Part shown: positions 26,214 to 34,922 of the stretch, piece by piece
Numbering within the stretch: position 1 is the stretch's first letter
Layout: the number at the start of each line of letters is the position of its first letter
Origin: Rhodovarius crocodyli
GTDB taxonomy: Bacteria > Pseudomonadota > Alphaproteobacteria > Acetobacterales > Acetobacteraceae
Direction: 5' to 3'
DNA length: 64,000 bases
Assembly: GCA_945901085.1 (NCBI GenBank)
Contig: CAMDJV010000018.1
Span: forward strand, 1 to 64,000
Notes under the pieces: generated by a model
Told to the model about the DNA's origin: nothing
Database searches by the model: none
Seen by the model: the letters and a program-made list of their open reading frames with translations, nothing else
Made by a program: the position numbers and the translations under genes

Positions 26214-26543
26214 CTATTGCCGAGCAACCGGTGCGGCGGCGTTGCCCGTGGCTGCGGGCATATTGCCGCGCAGGCAGGGCCGCATGAATTCCTTGCGCGA
26301 TGTGCCAGTCAGGCTCCGCCGCCGTGCCTCGGCATTGCAGTCACGCATGCGCTGGTGCTGCGCCGCCTGGGCTGGGGTGGGGGTTCGGGCGGGGCGGGGC
26401 GGGGTCTGTGCCGCGGCGCGTGTCGCGGCGGGGCGTGCCCCGGTGGTGCGGGTGGTGGTGGTGGTGGCAGCGACGCTTTGGGCCATGGCCGCGGCCGGCA
26501 GGCTCAGGGCCAGGATCAAGATCAGGATAGAAAGAACGTGCAT
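26214..26543 (-). CDS. PsiF-repeat secreted protein
   Basis: Small exported protein of 109 residues. The N terminus is a Sec signal peptide (hydrophobic core SILILILALSLPAAAM, cleavage after AMA). A Thr/Ala/Pro-rich stretch (about 25-60) leads to one PsiF repeat, HQRMRDCNAEARRRSLTG and KEFMRPCL, with two cysteines (69 and 90). PsiF was named for phosphate-starvation induction in E. coli; its function is unknown. Here it sits between the IS and the AtzG-like gene, on the opposite strand, probably unrelated to the amidase operon. Confidence 0.8.
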   Translation of the reverse strand: MHVLSILILILALSLPAAAMAQSVAATTTTTRTTGARPAATRAAAQTPPRPARTPTPAQAAQHQRMRDCNAEARRRSLTGTSRKEFMRPCLRGNMPAATGNAAAPVARQ

Positions 26544-26736
26544 CGATTCACCTCTGGGTTGCAGAAGAGTATTAACATGCAGTCCAAGGCAATCAATCCG
26601 CCTGGATATTGGCGCTGCTCATTATCTGGGCATTGCCTGGCGAGAGGGTGGTGGCCGTGTCGCGCAGCGGGTTCCATCCGGGCCTTTCCCAGGGCAGGCT
26701 GCTTACCTGCAGCAGATCGGCAAGGAGCATGTGGCT

Positions 26737-26946
26737 ATGAGCGAACCCAGGATGGTCATCCCCACCATGGAGGCCATCAGCCTCTGGCAAGGCGTTGCCG
26801 TTCCCAACGAAGCGGCCCGGCATGGGCTGGCGGAAATGGCGGCGCTGATTGCGGCCCTTGAGGCGCTGCGCGGCACGATGGTGTTTGAGGATGAACCCAG
26901 CAGCTTCGATGCGGCGCTGCGCGCCTGCATGGAGCCCCAGCCATGA
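26737..26946 (+). CDS. Small AtzG/GatC-like protein (candidate amidase partner)
   Basis: A 69-residue protein just before the amidase gene, overlapping it by 4 bp (ATGA). AAGGAG at 26,722-26,727 supports ATG 26,737. Size, helical character and position match AtzG/HpxX (DUF4089), the GatC-like partner that stabilises AtzE/HpxY-type amidases. Direct sequence similarity is weak by eye: the central helices LAEMAALIAALEALRGT and the acidic FEDEPSSFDAALRA fit such a role but are not diagnostic. Confidence 0.6.
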   Translation: MSEPRMVIPTMEAISLWQGVAVPNEAARHGLAEMAALIAALEALRGTMVFEDEPSSFDAALRACMEPQP

Positions 26947-28349
26947 GCCTGACCGACCTCTCCATGACCGAGGCCGCCGATGCGGTGGTCCGCGGTGAAA
27001 CCACCTCGGCCGCCCTGGTGGAAGCCTGCCTGGCGCGCATCGCCCAGCATGATGGTCAGGTGAACAGCGTTATTCGCCTCGATGCGGAGAGCGCCCGCGC
27101 GCAGGCGCATGGCGTGGACCGCGCCCGGGCGAGCGGCGCCACCCTGCCCCCGCTCGCCGGCGTGCCGATGATGCATAAGGATATGTATTATCGCCAAGGC
27201 CGCGTCAGCACCTGTGGCAGCCATATTCGCCGCAACTTCGTGGCAGAGCGCACCGCCACGGTGCTCCAACGCCTCGACGCTGCCGGTGCGGTGGATATGG
27301 GCACGCTGAACATGGCCGAATTCGCCCAAAACCCGACCGGCCATAACCGCCATTTCGGCCATTGCCACAATCCGTTTGGCCTGGATTACTGCACCGGTGG
27401 GTCTTCCTCCGGCTCGGGTGCTGGGGTGGCGGCGCGGTTTTTCTTTGCGGCGCTGGGCTCTGATACCGGCGGCTCGATTCGCCTGCCCGCCAGCCTCTGC
27501 GGTGTGACCGGCCTGAAGGCGACGCAAACCCGCGTGCCACGCAGCGGGGTGATGCCGCTCAGCTTCTCGGCCGATAATGTGGGGCCCTTGACCCGCACGG
27601 CGCGTGACGCTGCGCGCTTTCTCACCATCACCGCAGGGCGCTGCCCCGATGACCCGACCAGCGCGCCCGAGGCAGTGCCCGATTACGAGGCGGCACTGAC
27701 CGGTAGCCTCGCGGGCACCCGCATCGCCGTGGTGGAGGACTGGTTCTTCGATGGGATCGACGCCGAAGTGGCCGCCGCCTTCGAGACCGCGATGGGTGCA
27801 CTGCGCGCCCTGGGTGCGACGGTGACGCGCATCGCGGTGCCGGAAATGGCGGCGGTGGGCGCTTATACTGCCGTGGTCTCCCGCGCCGAGGGGGCGGCCA
27901 TTCATGCCAATTGGATGCGCGAATACCCGGCCGATTACGCGCCGCATCTCTCCGCCCGGCTGTATGGCGGCTATTCCCTGCCGGCGACGCTGTATATCGA
28001 GGCGCTGTCACGCCGTGGGCCGTTGCTGCGCGCCTTTTGCGAGCGGGCGCTGGGCCAATATGATCTGGTGGCGACCCCCACGCTGCGGACCATTGTGCCT
28101 AGCCTGGCCGAGACTGATATCGACGTTGATCCGCAAAACTGGGCGCGGTTCATGGCCGTCTCGGCCAATACGCGGCCGTTCAATTATCTCGGCCTGCCCA
28201 CCATCAGCATTCCCTGCGGTGCGGATCGGCGGGGCCTGCCCATTGGCCTGCAACTCGCTGCTCGGCCCTTTGCCGAGGGGCGGGTGCTCAATGCTGCCGA
28301 TGCCTATCAACGGGTGACAGAATGGCATCAGCGCGTGCCCAGCCTATAG
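26943..28349 (+). CDS. Amidase-signature hydrolase, AtzE/HpxY-like by context
   Basis: Cytoplasmic amidase of 468 residues with the complete Ser-cisSer-Lys triad: Lys79 (PMMHKDMYY), GGSSSGSG (about 152-159) and Ser178 in GSDTGGSIRLPAS. It is close in form to GatA/AtzE enzymes, which act on amide or carboxyurea substrates and often need a small GatC-like subunit, here the overlapping upstream gene. The nearby AtzF and AtzH homologues suggest a carbamoyl- or carboxyurea-type substrate. Assignment to AtzE itself is inference; the KDMYY loop differs from the usual KDxxD. Confidence 0.85.
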   Translation: MSLTDLSMTEAADAVVRGETTSAALVEACLARIAQHDGQVNSVIRLDAESARAQAHGVDRARASGATLPPLAGVPMMHKDMYYRQGRVSTCGSHIRRNFVAERTATVLQRLDAAGAVDMGTLNMAEFAQNPTGHNRHFGHCHNPFGLDYCTGGSSSGSGAGVAARFFFAALGSDTGGSIRLPASLCGVTGLKATQTRVPRSGVMPLSFSADNVGPLTRTARDAARFLTITAGRCPDDPTSAPEAVPDYEAALTGSLAGTRIAVVEDWFFDGIDAEVAAAFETAMGALRALGATVTRIAVPEMAAVGAYTAVVSRAEGAAIHANWMREYPADYAPHLSARLYGGYSLPATLYIEALSRRGPLLRAFCERALGQYDLVATPTLRTIVPSLAETDIDVDPQNWARFMAVSANTRPFNYLGLPTISIPCGADRRGLPIGLQLAARPFAEGRVLNAADAYQRVTEWHQRVPSL

Positions 28350-28371
28350 GGGCGTGACAGCAAGCAAAGCA

Positions 28372-28398
28372 GCCTGCCCAGGGAAAACCCGGGCAGGC
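28372..28398. terminator. Hairpin between convergent genes
   Basis: Stem GCCTGCCC (28,372-28,379) / GGGCAGGC (28,391-28,398) with an inner GGG/CCC and loop AAAA, one bulged A. It sits between the amidase and aminotransferase stops and may serve both strands. Confidence 0.7.
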
Positions 28399-28418
28399 AG
28401 GCAGCCTATAGGCCGGCC

Positions 28419-29615
28419 CTAACCCTGCGGCCCGGCATTGCCGGCCAGATAGGCCATGGCAACCTGCACACCGCCGGGCTTATGCGGCACGCCAGCGGCG
28501 GCGAGGCCCATCTCCACCCCGCCCAGCGTCGCCACCAGGTCAAGATTGCCGAAATCGCCCAGATGGCCGATGCGGAAGACCCGGTCATTGAGCTGCCCCA
28601 GGCCATTGCCCAGGCTCATATTGTGCTGCTCCAGAATGGTGGCGCGCAGCGCATTGGCCGAATGCCCCTCAGGCAGGCGCACCGCCGTCAGCACCGAGGA
28701 GTAATGCCGCGGGTCCTCGCATTGCACCTCCAGCCCCCAGGCGCGCACGGCGCGGCGGGTGGCCTCCGCATGGCGGTCATGCCGGGCGAAGACATTCTCC
28801 AGCCCCTCCTCCGCCATCATGTCCAGCGCAGTATCAAGGCCATAAAGCATGGTGGTGGCGGGGGTGGAGGGAAAATAGCCGGTGGCGTTGGATTTCAGCA
28901 TCGGCCCCCAATCCCAATAGCTGCGCCCGATCTTGGCCTCGGCGCTGGCGCGGATGGCCTTGGCCGAGATCGCATTGAAGGAAATGCCCGGCGGTAGCAT
29001 GAGCCCCTTCTGGCTGCCCGAGATGGTGACATCCACGCCCCATTCATCATGCCGGTAATCCATGCTGCCCAGGCCCGAAATGGTATCCACCAGCAGCAGC
29101 GCGGGGTGGCCGGCGGCGTCGATGGCAGCGCGAACCTCGGCAATGCGGGAGGTGGAGCCGGTGCTGGTCTCATTATGGACCACGGCCACCGCCTTGATCT
29201 CATGGCCCTTATCCTCGCGCAGCCGGGCCTCGATGCCCGCCACATCGGCACCGCGGCGCCAATCGGTCTTGATGAATTCGGGGCGAATGCCCAGGCGCTC
29301 GGCCAATTCACGCCACAGATGGGCGAACCAGCCGGTCTCGCACATTAGCACCCGGTCACCGGGGCTGAGCGTATTGGCCAGGGCGGCCTCCCAGGCGCCG
29401 GTGCCCGAGGCCGGGTAGATCACCACCGGGGCGGTGGTCTTGAAGACGAATTTCACCTTCTCGAGCAGCTGCGCGGTGAATTTGCCGAAATCGGGGCCGC
29501 GATGGTCCATGGTGGCATTGTCCATGGCGCGCAGGATCCGGTCAGGCACCGTCGAGGGGCCGGGGATTTGCAGGTAATGCCGGCCGGCAATGCGCTTGGA
29601 TTCGAAATAGGCCAT
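28419..29615 (-). CDS. Serine-glyoxylate aminotransferase-type class V aminotransferase
   Basis: PLP enzyme of 398 residues of the serine/alanine-glyoxylate aminotransferase family (SgaA/AGXT). PLP-binding Lys203 lies in SGSQKGLMLPPG; IPGPSTVPDRILRAMDNATMDHRG is the usual substrate-binding N terminus; YPASGTGAWEAAL, MCETGWFAHLW and LLVDTISGLGSMDY are family blocks. It links glyoxylate and amino acids, consistent with the divergent FAD 2-hydroxyacid dehydrogenase gene next to it. A short palindrome lies between the two starts. Confidence 0.9.
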   Translation of the reverse strand: MAYFESKRIAGRHYLQIPGPSTVPDRILRAMDNATMDHRGPDFGKFTAQLLEKVKFVFKTTAPVVIYPASGTGAWEAALANTLSPGDRVLMCETGWFAHLWRELAERLGIRPEFIKTDWRRGADVAGIEARLREDKGHEIKAVAVVHNETSTGSTSRIAEVRAAIDAAGHPALLLVDTISGLGSMDYRHDEWGVDVTISGSQKGLMLPPGISFNAISAKAIRASAEAKIGRSYWDWGPMLKSNATGYFPSTPATTMLYGLDTALDMMAEEGLENVFARHDRHAEATRRAVRAWGLEVQCEDPRHYSSVLTAVRLPEGHSANALRATILEQHNMSLGNGLGQLNDRVFRIGHLGDFGNLDLVATLGGVEMGLAAAGVPHKPGGVQVAMAYLAGNAGPQG

Positions 29616-29662
29616 CGGTCTGTCTCCTGTGCTGCGCGCTTGTGCCGCGATTGTTGGGTGCC

Positions 29663-29679
29663 TGCCAATGCGTTTGGCA
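29663..29679. promoter_or_regulatory. Palindrome in divergent promoter region, possible operator
   Basis: TGCCAA (29,663-29,668) and TTGGCA (29,674-29,679) with a 5-bp spacer lie midway between the divergent aminotransferase and FAD dehydrogenase starts. Its place and symmetry fit a GntR- or IclR-type operator, but no regulator gene is near. Confidence 0.4.
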
Positions 29680-29739
29680 TGCGAAAATCATCGGACTTAT
29701 CCATGCCCCAAATCGCCCGGGTCAGGCTAGAAGGCTGGA

Positions 29740-32616
29740 ATGAACGCCCTGACCAAGCCCAGCATGGCCCATAGCCGCCTCGCCACCCGCCTGCGGGAGA
29801 ACCTCGCCGGCGAGGTGCTATTCCACCCGGCCGATCGCGGCCGCTACGCCACCGATGCCTCGATCTATCAGGTCATGCCGGTGGGCGTGGTGGTGCCGAA
29901 ATCCATCGAGGATGTGCAGGCGGCGATGAGCCTGGCGCGGGAGGAGGGCGTCTCCATCCTCGCCCGCGGCGGTGGCACCAGCCAATGCGGCCAGACGGTC
30001 AATGACAGCCTGGTGCTGGATTGCAGCCGGTATTTGCGCCAACTCGTCAGCGTGGAGGGCGATGTGGCCCGGGTGCAGCCCGGCATCACCCTGGGCGCGC
30101 TGAACGAGGCGCTGAAACCGCATGGCAAATTCTTTCCCGTCGATCCCTCGACCTGGCAGCGCTGCACCCTGGGCGGCATGGCTGGGAATAATTCCTGCGG
30201 CAGCAAATCCATCCGCTATGGGCTGATGGCCGATAATACGCTGGGCATTGATGCGCTGCTGGCCGATGGCAGCCGGCATTTTTTTGGCGAGGGCGAGCCC
30301 AATACGGATTTGGTCGCCCGCCTGCTGGCCCTGGGCGAAAGGGAAGCGGCTGAGATCGCCGCCGGCTTCCCCGAACAGCTGCGCCGGGTGGGCGGCTATA
30401 ATCTCGATGCGCTGACGCCCGCCGGCCGCGCCGCCGGGCGGGGCAATCTGGCGCGGCTGCTGGTGGGCTCCGAGGGCACGCTGGCGTTTTCGGCGACGCT
30501 GGACCTCAAGCTCTGGCCAATCAAACCGCGAAAAGTGGTCGGCATCTGCCAATTCCCCAGCTTCCGCAGCGCCATGCAGGCCAGCCAACACCTGGTGACG
30601 CTGAACCCGGAGGCGGTCGAACTGGTGGACCGCACCATGATCGATCTGGGCCGCTCCATCCCGATCTACCGCGCCACCATCGACCAGATGGTAAAAAACG
30701 CCGCGGGCGGCAGCGGCGAGCCGGATAGCCTGCTGATCGTGGAATTCCACGGCTATGAGGATGCGCCCCTGCTGGAATCCCTCGCCCGGCTGGAGGAGAT
30801 GATGGCCGATCTCGGCCTGCCCGGCGCCGTGGTGCCCGCGGTGGATGGCGGCTTTCAGGCCCGCATCGCCGAGGTGCGCGAGGCGGGGCTGAACATCATG
30901 ATGTCGATGAAGGGCGACGCCAAACCGGTCTCCTTCATCGAGGATTGCGCCGTCGCCCTGCCCGATCTGGCCGATTACACTGAGCGGCTGACCCAGGTCT
31001 TTGACCAATATGGCGTGAAGGGCACCTGGTATGCCCATGCCAGCGTGGGCTGCCTGCATGTCCGGCCGGTGCTGAACATGAAGGATGGCGGCGATGTCCG
31101 CAAAATGCGCGAGATCGCGGAAAAATGCTTCGAACTGGTGCGCGAATACAAGGGCAGCCATTCCGGCGAGCATGGCGATGGCATCGTCCGTTCGGAATTC
31201 AACGAGCCGATGTTCGGCAGCCGCATCGCCCGCGCTTTCGAGGCGGTGAAGGACGCCTTCGACCCTCATGCCATGCTCAATCCCGGCCGCGTGGTGCGGG
31301 CGCCGAAAATGGATGACCGCAGCCTGTTCCGCTATTTCCCGGATTATGCCGCGACGCCGATGACCCCGGCGCTCGATTGGTCGGCGCATCCCAATGGTTT
31401 CCTCGGCGCCGTCGAGATGTGCAACAACAATGGGACCTGCCGAAAATTCGACGCCGGCACGATGTGCCCAAGCTATCGGGTGACGCGGGAGGAGCAGCAC
31501 CTCACACGCGGCCGGGCCAATACGCTGCGCCTGGCGCTGACCGGCCAACTCGGGCCCGAGGCTCTGGCCAGCGATGCCATGGGGGAGGCCATGTCGCTCT
31601 GCGTCTCCTGCAAGGGCTGCAAGCGCGAATGCCCGACGGGCGTGGACATGGCCCGGATGAAGATCGAGGTGCAGCATGCCCGCGGCCAGAAGCACGGGTT
31701 TTCGTTGCGCGAGCGGCTGGTGGCGGCGCTGCCGCGCTATGCCCCCATTGCCGCGCGGCTGCCCTGGCTGGCCAATCTGCGCAACCGCGTGCCGGCGCTG
31801 GCGCGGCTGATGGAAACCGCCACCGGCTTCGCCGCCAGCCGCGCTTTGCCCGAATTCGTCGGTAATCCCTTCCAGGACAGCGAGGCACAAACCCCGAGCG
31901 GGCGGGAGGTCATTCTCTTTGGCGATACCTTCAACCGCTATTTTGAGCCGGAGAATTTGCGGGCCGCGGTGCGGGTGCTTGGCGCCGCCGGCTATCGGGT
32001 GCGCCCGGCCAGTGATGGCGGCCGGCCCTTGTGCTGCGGCCGCACCTATCTGGCGGCCGGCATGGTGGATAAGGCGCGGGCCGAGGCGCAGCGCACCCTG
32101 GCTGCCCTGGCCGGCTCCGACGCGCCGGTGGTGGGGCTTGAGCCCTCCTGCCTGACCACGCTACGCGATGAATTTCTGGCCCTGCTGCCGGGGGCGCAGA
32201 GCGAGGCCCTGGCCGCCCGCGCCATGCTGATCGGTGAATTGCTCGACCGCGACAAGCCCGAACTGCCCTGGCGCGAGACAGCCACGACCGCCCATGTGCA
32301 TGGCCATTGCCACCAAAAGGCCTTTGCCGCCTTCCCGCCGGCGCTGGCCGCGCTGGGGCGGATGCCGGGGCTGAAGGTGGCGCCCATCACCTCTTCCTGC
32401 TGCGGCATGGCCGGCAGCTTCGGCTATATGGCGGCGAACCAGACGGCATCGCGCGCCATGGCCGAGGCCTCGCTGCTGCCGGCGGTGCGCGCCGCCGCGG
32501 CCGAGGACGTGATTGTGGCCGATGGCACCTCCTGCCGGCACCAGATTGAGGGGCTTTCCGGCCGCCGGGCAGTGCATTCGGTCATTCTGATGGATAGGGC
32601 GCTGCGTGACACCTGA
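29740..32616 (+). CDS. FAD-binding D-2-hydroxyacid (D-lactate) dehydrogenase with Fe-S domain
   Basis: Large fused oxidoreductase of 958 residues (YdiJ/Dld-like). The N-terminal PCMH-type FAD domain (ILARGGGTSQCGQ, GGMAGNNSCGSKSIRYG, LVGSEGTLA) is followed by a GlcD-type cap ending NPGRVV. From about residue 555 a GlpC-like Fe-S part carries cysteines in CNNNGTC (from Cys561) and CVSCKGCKRECP (Cys621, 624, 627, 631), then CCG-type domains (GRPLCCGR and SSCCGMAG). It probably oxidises D-lactate or another 2-hydroxyacid and passes electrons to quinone. It overlaps the DUF924 gene by 11 bp. Confidence 0.9.
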   Translation: MNALTKPSMAHSRLATRLRENLAGEVLFHPADRGRYATDASIYQVMPVGVVVPKSIEDVQAAMSLAREEGVSILARGGGTSQCGQTVNDSLVLDCSRYLRQLVSVEGDVARVQPGITLGALNEALKPHGKFFPVDPSTWQRCTLGGMAGNNSCGSKSIRYGLMADNTLGIDALLADGSRHFFGEGEPNTDLVARLLALGEREAAEIAAGFPEQLRRVGGYNLDALTPAGRAAGRGNLARLLVGSEGTLAFSATLDLKLWPIKPRKVVGICQFPSFRSAMQASQHLVTLNPEAVELVDRTMIDLGRSIPIYRATIDQMVKNAAGGSGEPDSLLIVEFHGYEDAPLLESLARLEEMMADLGLPGAVVPAVDGGFQARIAEVREAGLNIMMSMKGDAKPVSFIEDCAVALPDLADYTERLTQVFDQYGVKGTWYAHASVGCLHVRPVLNMKDGGDVRKMREIAEKCFELVREYKGSHSGEHGDGIVRSEFNEPMFGSRIARAFEAVKDAFDPHAMLNPGRVVRAPKMDDRSLFRYFPDYAATPMTPALDWSAHPNGFLGAVEMCNNNGTCRKFDAGTMCPSYRVTREEQHLTRGRANTLRLALTGQLGPEALASDAMGEAMSLCVSCKGCKRECPTGVDMARMKIEVQHARGQKHGFSLRERLVAALPRYAPIAARLPWLANLRNRVPALARLMETATGFAASRALPEFVGNPFQDSEAQTPSGREVILFGDTFNRYFEPENLRAAVRVLGAAGYRVRPASDGGRPLCCGRTYLAAGMVDKARAEAQRTLAALAGSDAPVVGLEPSCLTTLRDEFLALLPGAQSEALAARAMLIGELLDRDKPELPWRETATTAHVHGHCHQKAFAAFPPALAALGRMPGLKVAPITSSCCGMAGSFGYMAANQTASRAMAEASLLPAVRAAAAEDVIVADGTSCRHQIEGLSGRRAVHSVILMDRALRDT

Positions 32617-33175
32617 GAGCATTCTGCAATTTTGGTTCGCCGAGGGGCCAGACACCCCGCGCGAGGTCTGGTTTCGCAAGAACCCGACCTTTGATGCGAG
32701 CATCCGCGATGCCTTCGCGCCCCTGCTCGCCCCGGCCCGCGAGGGGGCCTTGGATGATTGGGCCACAACCCCGCATGGCGCCCTGGCCCTGCTGGTGGTG
32801 CTGGACCAGTTTCCCCGCAACCTGCATCGCGGCGAGGCGGCAGCCTTTACCAGCGATGGCCATGCCCGCGCCATCGCGGCGCGGCTGCTGGCTGGCCAGC
32901 AGGACCTGCTTCTCACCCCCACCGAGCGCATCTTCGCCTATCTGCCCTTCGAACACAGCGAGGCCATGGCGGATCAGAACCTCTCAGTGGCGCTGTTCGG
33001 CGGGCTGCGCGATAGGCCCGCGATGGCAAGACCGGGTGGCGCCATCGCCTATGCCTGGGCGCATCGCGCCGTGATCGTGCAATTTGGCCGCTTTCCCCAT
33101 CGCAACCCGGCCCTGGGGCGGGCCAGCACGCCGGCCGAACTGGTCTATCTGGCGCAGCCCGGGGCGGGTTTTTGA
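32606..33175 (+). CDS. DUF924 family protein
   Basis: A 189-residue all-helical protein of the DUF924 family: ILQFWFAEG near the start, LALLVVLDQFPRNLHRG, RIFAYLPFEHSE and a C-terminal VIVQFGRFPHRNPALGR. GTG 32,606 lies within the end of the dehydrogenase gene, so translation is probably coupled. The family is widespread, has a TPR-like fold and has no assigned role. Confidence 0.88.
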   Translation: MTPESILQFWFAEGPDTPREVWFRKNPTFDASIRDAFAPLLAPAREGALDDWATTPHGALALLVVLDQFPRNLHRGEAAAFTSDGHARAIAARLLAGQQDLLLTPTERIFAYLPFEHSEAMADQNLSVALFGGLRDRPAMARPGGAIAYAWAHRAVIVQFGRFPHRNPALGRASTPAELVYLAQPGAGF

Positions 33176-33181
33176 TCCGCC

Positions 33182-33206
33182 GCGCCGCGTTGACATCACG
33201 CGGCGC
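33182..33206. terminator. Perfect 8-bp inverted repeat after the DUF924 gene
   Basis: GCGCCGCG (33,182-33,189) pairs with CGCGGCGC (33,199-33,206) around TTGACATCA. It may end the upstream operon; since the loop contains TTGACA and a gene starts at 33,225, a regulatory site is also possible. Confidence 0.5.
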
Positions 33207-33224
33207 TGAGGCCAGGACGGGGGC

Positions 33225-34202
33225 ATGAAAGCAGCAATCGTCACCGAGCAAGGCCTTGCCCTGCGCGATATCCCCATCCCCACCCCGGGGCCCGAGCAAA
33301 TCCTGGTCAAGCTCCGCGCCATCGGCCTCAATCGCGCCGATCTGGGCGTGGCTGCGGGCCATGCGCATGGCGCGGTGGGCGGCATTGGCGCCATACCAGG
33401 GCTAGAGGCCGCGGGCGAGGTGGTGGAATGCGGCCCCGGCGTGCCCGACCATATCAAGCCCGGCATGCGGGTGATGGGGGGTATGAATTCCAGCTATGCC
33501 GAATACACCGTGACCGATTGGGGCCGGGTCAATCTGGTGCCCGACACCAATATGAGCTGGGAAGTGGCGGCCACCCTGCCGGTGGCGCTGCAAACCATGC
33601 ACAATGCCGTGGTGACCCATGGGCTGGCCGGGCCGGGCAGCGCCGTGATGATTCAGGGCGCCAGTTCGGGCGTGGGGCTGATGGGCCTGCAGATCGCCAA
33701 ATTCATGGGCGCCTCGGTCGTGGTGGGCAGTTCCACCAATCCTGAAAAGCGGGCGCGGCTGGCCGAATTCGGCGCAACCCTGGCGGTGGATACCAACAAT
33801 CCAGGCTGGGTGAAGCAGGTGCTGGAGGCCACGGGCGGCAAGGGCGTCGATTCCGTGGTGGATATGATCAGCGGGCCTTTGGTCAGCCAGACCCTCTCCG
33901 CCACCCGCATTCTGGGCCGCATCATCAATGTCGGCCGCTTGGGTGGCGCCAAGGCCGAGTTTGATTTCGACCTGCATGCCGCGCGACGGATTTCCTATAT
34001 CGGCGTGACCTTCCGCACCCGCAGCACCGAGGAGGTGCGCGAGATTGTCCGCCTCATGCGCGCCGATCTCTGGGCGGCGATGGAGGCTGGAAGCCTGGCA
34101 TTGCCGATCGACCGCACCTTCCACCTCGATGACGTGGTCGAGGCGCTGGCACATATGAAGGCCAATGCGCATTTCGGCAAAATCGTGATGGTGACGGGCT
34201 GA
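33225..34202 (+). CDS. Zinc-independent MDR quinone oxidoreductase-like protein
   Basis: Medium-chain dehydrogenase/reductase of 325 residues, NADPH:quinone reductase type. The GroES-like half has GLNRADLGVAAG and PGLEAAGEVVECG; the nucleotide-binding motif is VMIQGASSGVGLMGLQIAK, and the zinc ligands of alcohol dehydrogenases are absent. The C terminus HFGKIVMVTG is typical. Substrate unknown. It stands alone, followed by a strong hairpin. Confidence 0.87.
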   Translation: MKAAIVTEQGLALRDIPIPTPGPEQILVKLRAIGLNRADLGVAAGHAHGAVGGIGAIPGLEAAGEVVECGPGVPDHIKPGMRVMGGMNSSYAEYTVTDWGRVNLVPDTNMSWEVAATLPVALQTMHNAVVTHGLAGPGSAVMIQGASSGVGLMGLQIAKFMGASVVVGSSTNPEKRARLAEFGATLAVDTNNPGWVKQVLEATGGKGVDSVVDMISGPLVSQTLSATRILGRIINVGRLGGAKAEFDFDLHAARRISYIGVTFRTRSTEEVREIVRLMRADLWAAMEAGSLALPIDRTFHLDDVVEALAHMKANAHFGKIVMVTG

Positions 34203-34211
34203 AATTCGAAG

Positions 34212-34232
34212 GCCCGCCCGAAAAGGGCGGGC
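34212..34232. terminator. Hairpin after the quinone oxidoreductase gene
   Basis: GCCCGCCC (34,212-34,219) / GGGCGGGC (34,225-34,232), loop GAAAA, 9 bp after the stop. A second stem, CGGCGGG (34,240-34,246) / CCCGCCG (34,254-34,260), follows before the convergent racemase-like gene. Confidence 0.75.
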
Positions 34233-34289
34233 TGTGAAGCGGCGGGGTAAATGCCCGCCGGCGGAGCCGTTACTGTTTTAGGGCGGGCC

Positions 34290-34922
34290 TCAGGCCCCCA
34301 GCAGCCGCCGCATTTTGCGCACCGCACTGTCTGGGGTGGTATAGACTGGCTTTCCCGTCAGCGCCGCCACCGCCTCCGCGCAATGCGCCAGGCTGAACTG
34401 GGCGAGGCAGATCGCCTCGCAATCACCAAGCTCCGCCGCGGCGGCGACCACCAGGCGGTCATGCTCGGCCACATCGCCGCCATCGAGCGCCGCCAGCGCG
34501 CCGCGCGCCAGTGACAGCTTCAGCGTCACGCTTTCGGGGAATTCCGCCGGCATGGAATCGAGCGTCGGCTGAAAGCTGGAGAGCAGTCCCAGGCGGCGAT
34601 GGCCCGCCACCGCCTCCTCGATCATCGCCTCATTGGGCTTGAGCACCGGCATGGGCGCCAGTGCTGCCGCCACCGCCTCGATGCAGGGCCCAAAGGCCGA
34701 GCAGGTGAAGAGAATGCCATCCGCCCCGGTGCCGGCGGCATAGCGCGAGAGGGTGAGAAAACGCTCGGTCATGGCCGGCGTCAGGGCGCCGGCCTCGGCC
34801 AGATCAGCGGCGAGGCTGGTGTCGAGCAGGCTCATCAGCCGCGCTTCCGGCCAGAGCCGGGCAAAGGCGGCCTCAACCGGTGGCGGGCTGTGCCGCAGGG
34901 CATGGATCAGGGCGATACGCAT
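34290..34922 (-). CDS. Aspartate/glutamate racemase family protein
   Basis: Cofactor-independent racemase/hydantoin-racemase-like protein of 210 residues, starting MRIALIHAL. The two catalytic-type cysteines lie in ILFTCSAFGPC and in the later AICLAQFSLAHC; the PVLKPNEAM segment separates them. It might act on an amino acid, hydantoin or malonate-like acid. The start overlaps the upstream stop by one base (TGATG), so it is coupled to the secreted-protein gene and perhaps to anmK. Confidence 0.78.
   Translation of the reverse strand: MRIALIHALRHSPPPVEAAFARLWPEARLMSLLDTSLAADLAEAGALTPAMTERFLTLSRYAAGTGADGILFTCSAFGPCIEAVAAALAPMPVLKPNEAMIEEAVAGHRRLGLLSSFQPTLDSMPAEFPESVTLKLSLARGALAALDGGDVAEHDRLVVAAAAELGDCEAICLAQFSLAHCAEAVAALTGKPVYTTPDSAVRKMRRLLGA

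Noticed and set aside
29818-31890. 690-residue open frame antisense to the FAD dehydrogenase
   Set aside because: Composition is His/Gln/Ala-rich with no motifs, and the opposite strand has clear FAD and Fe-S domains.
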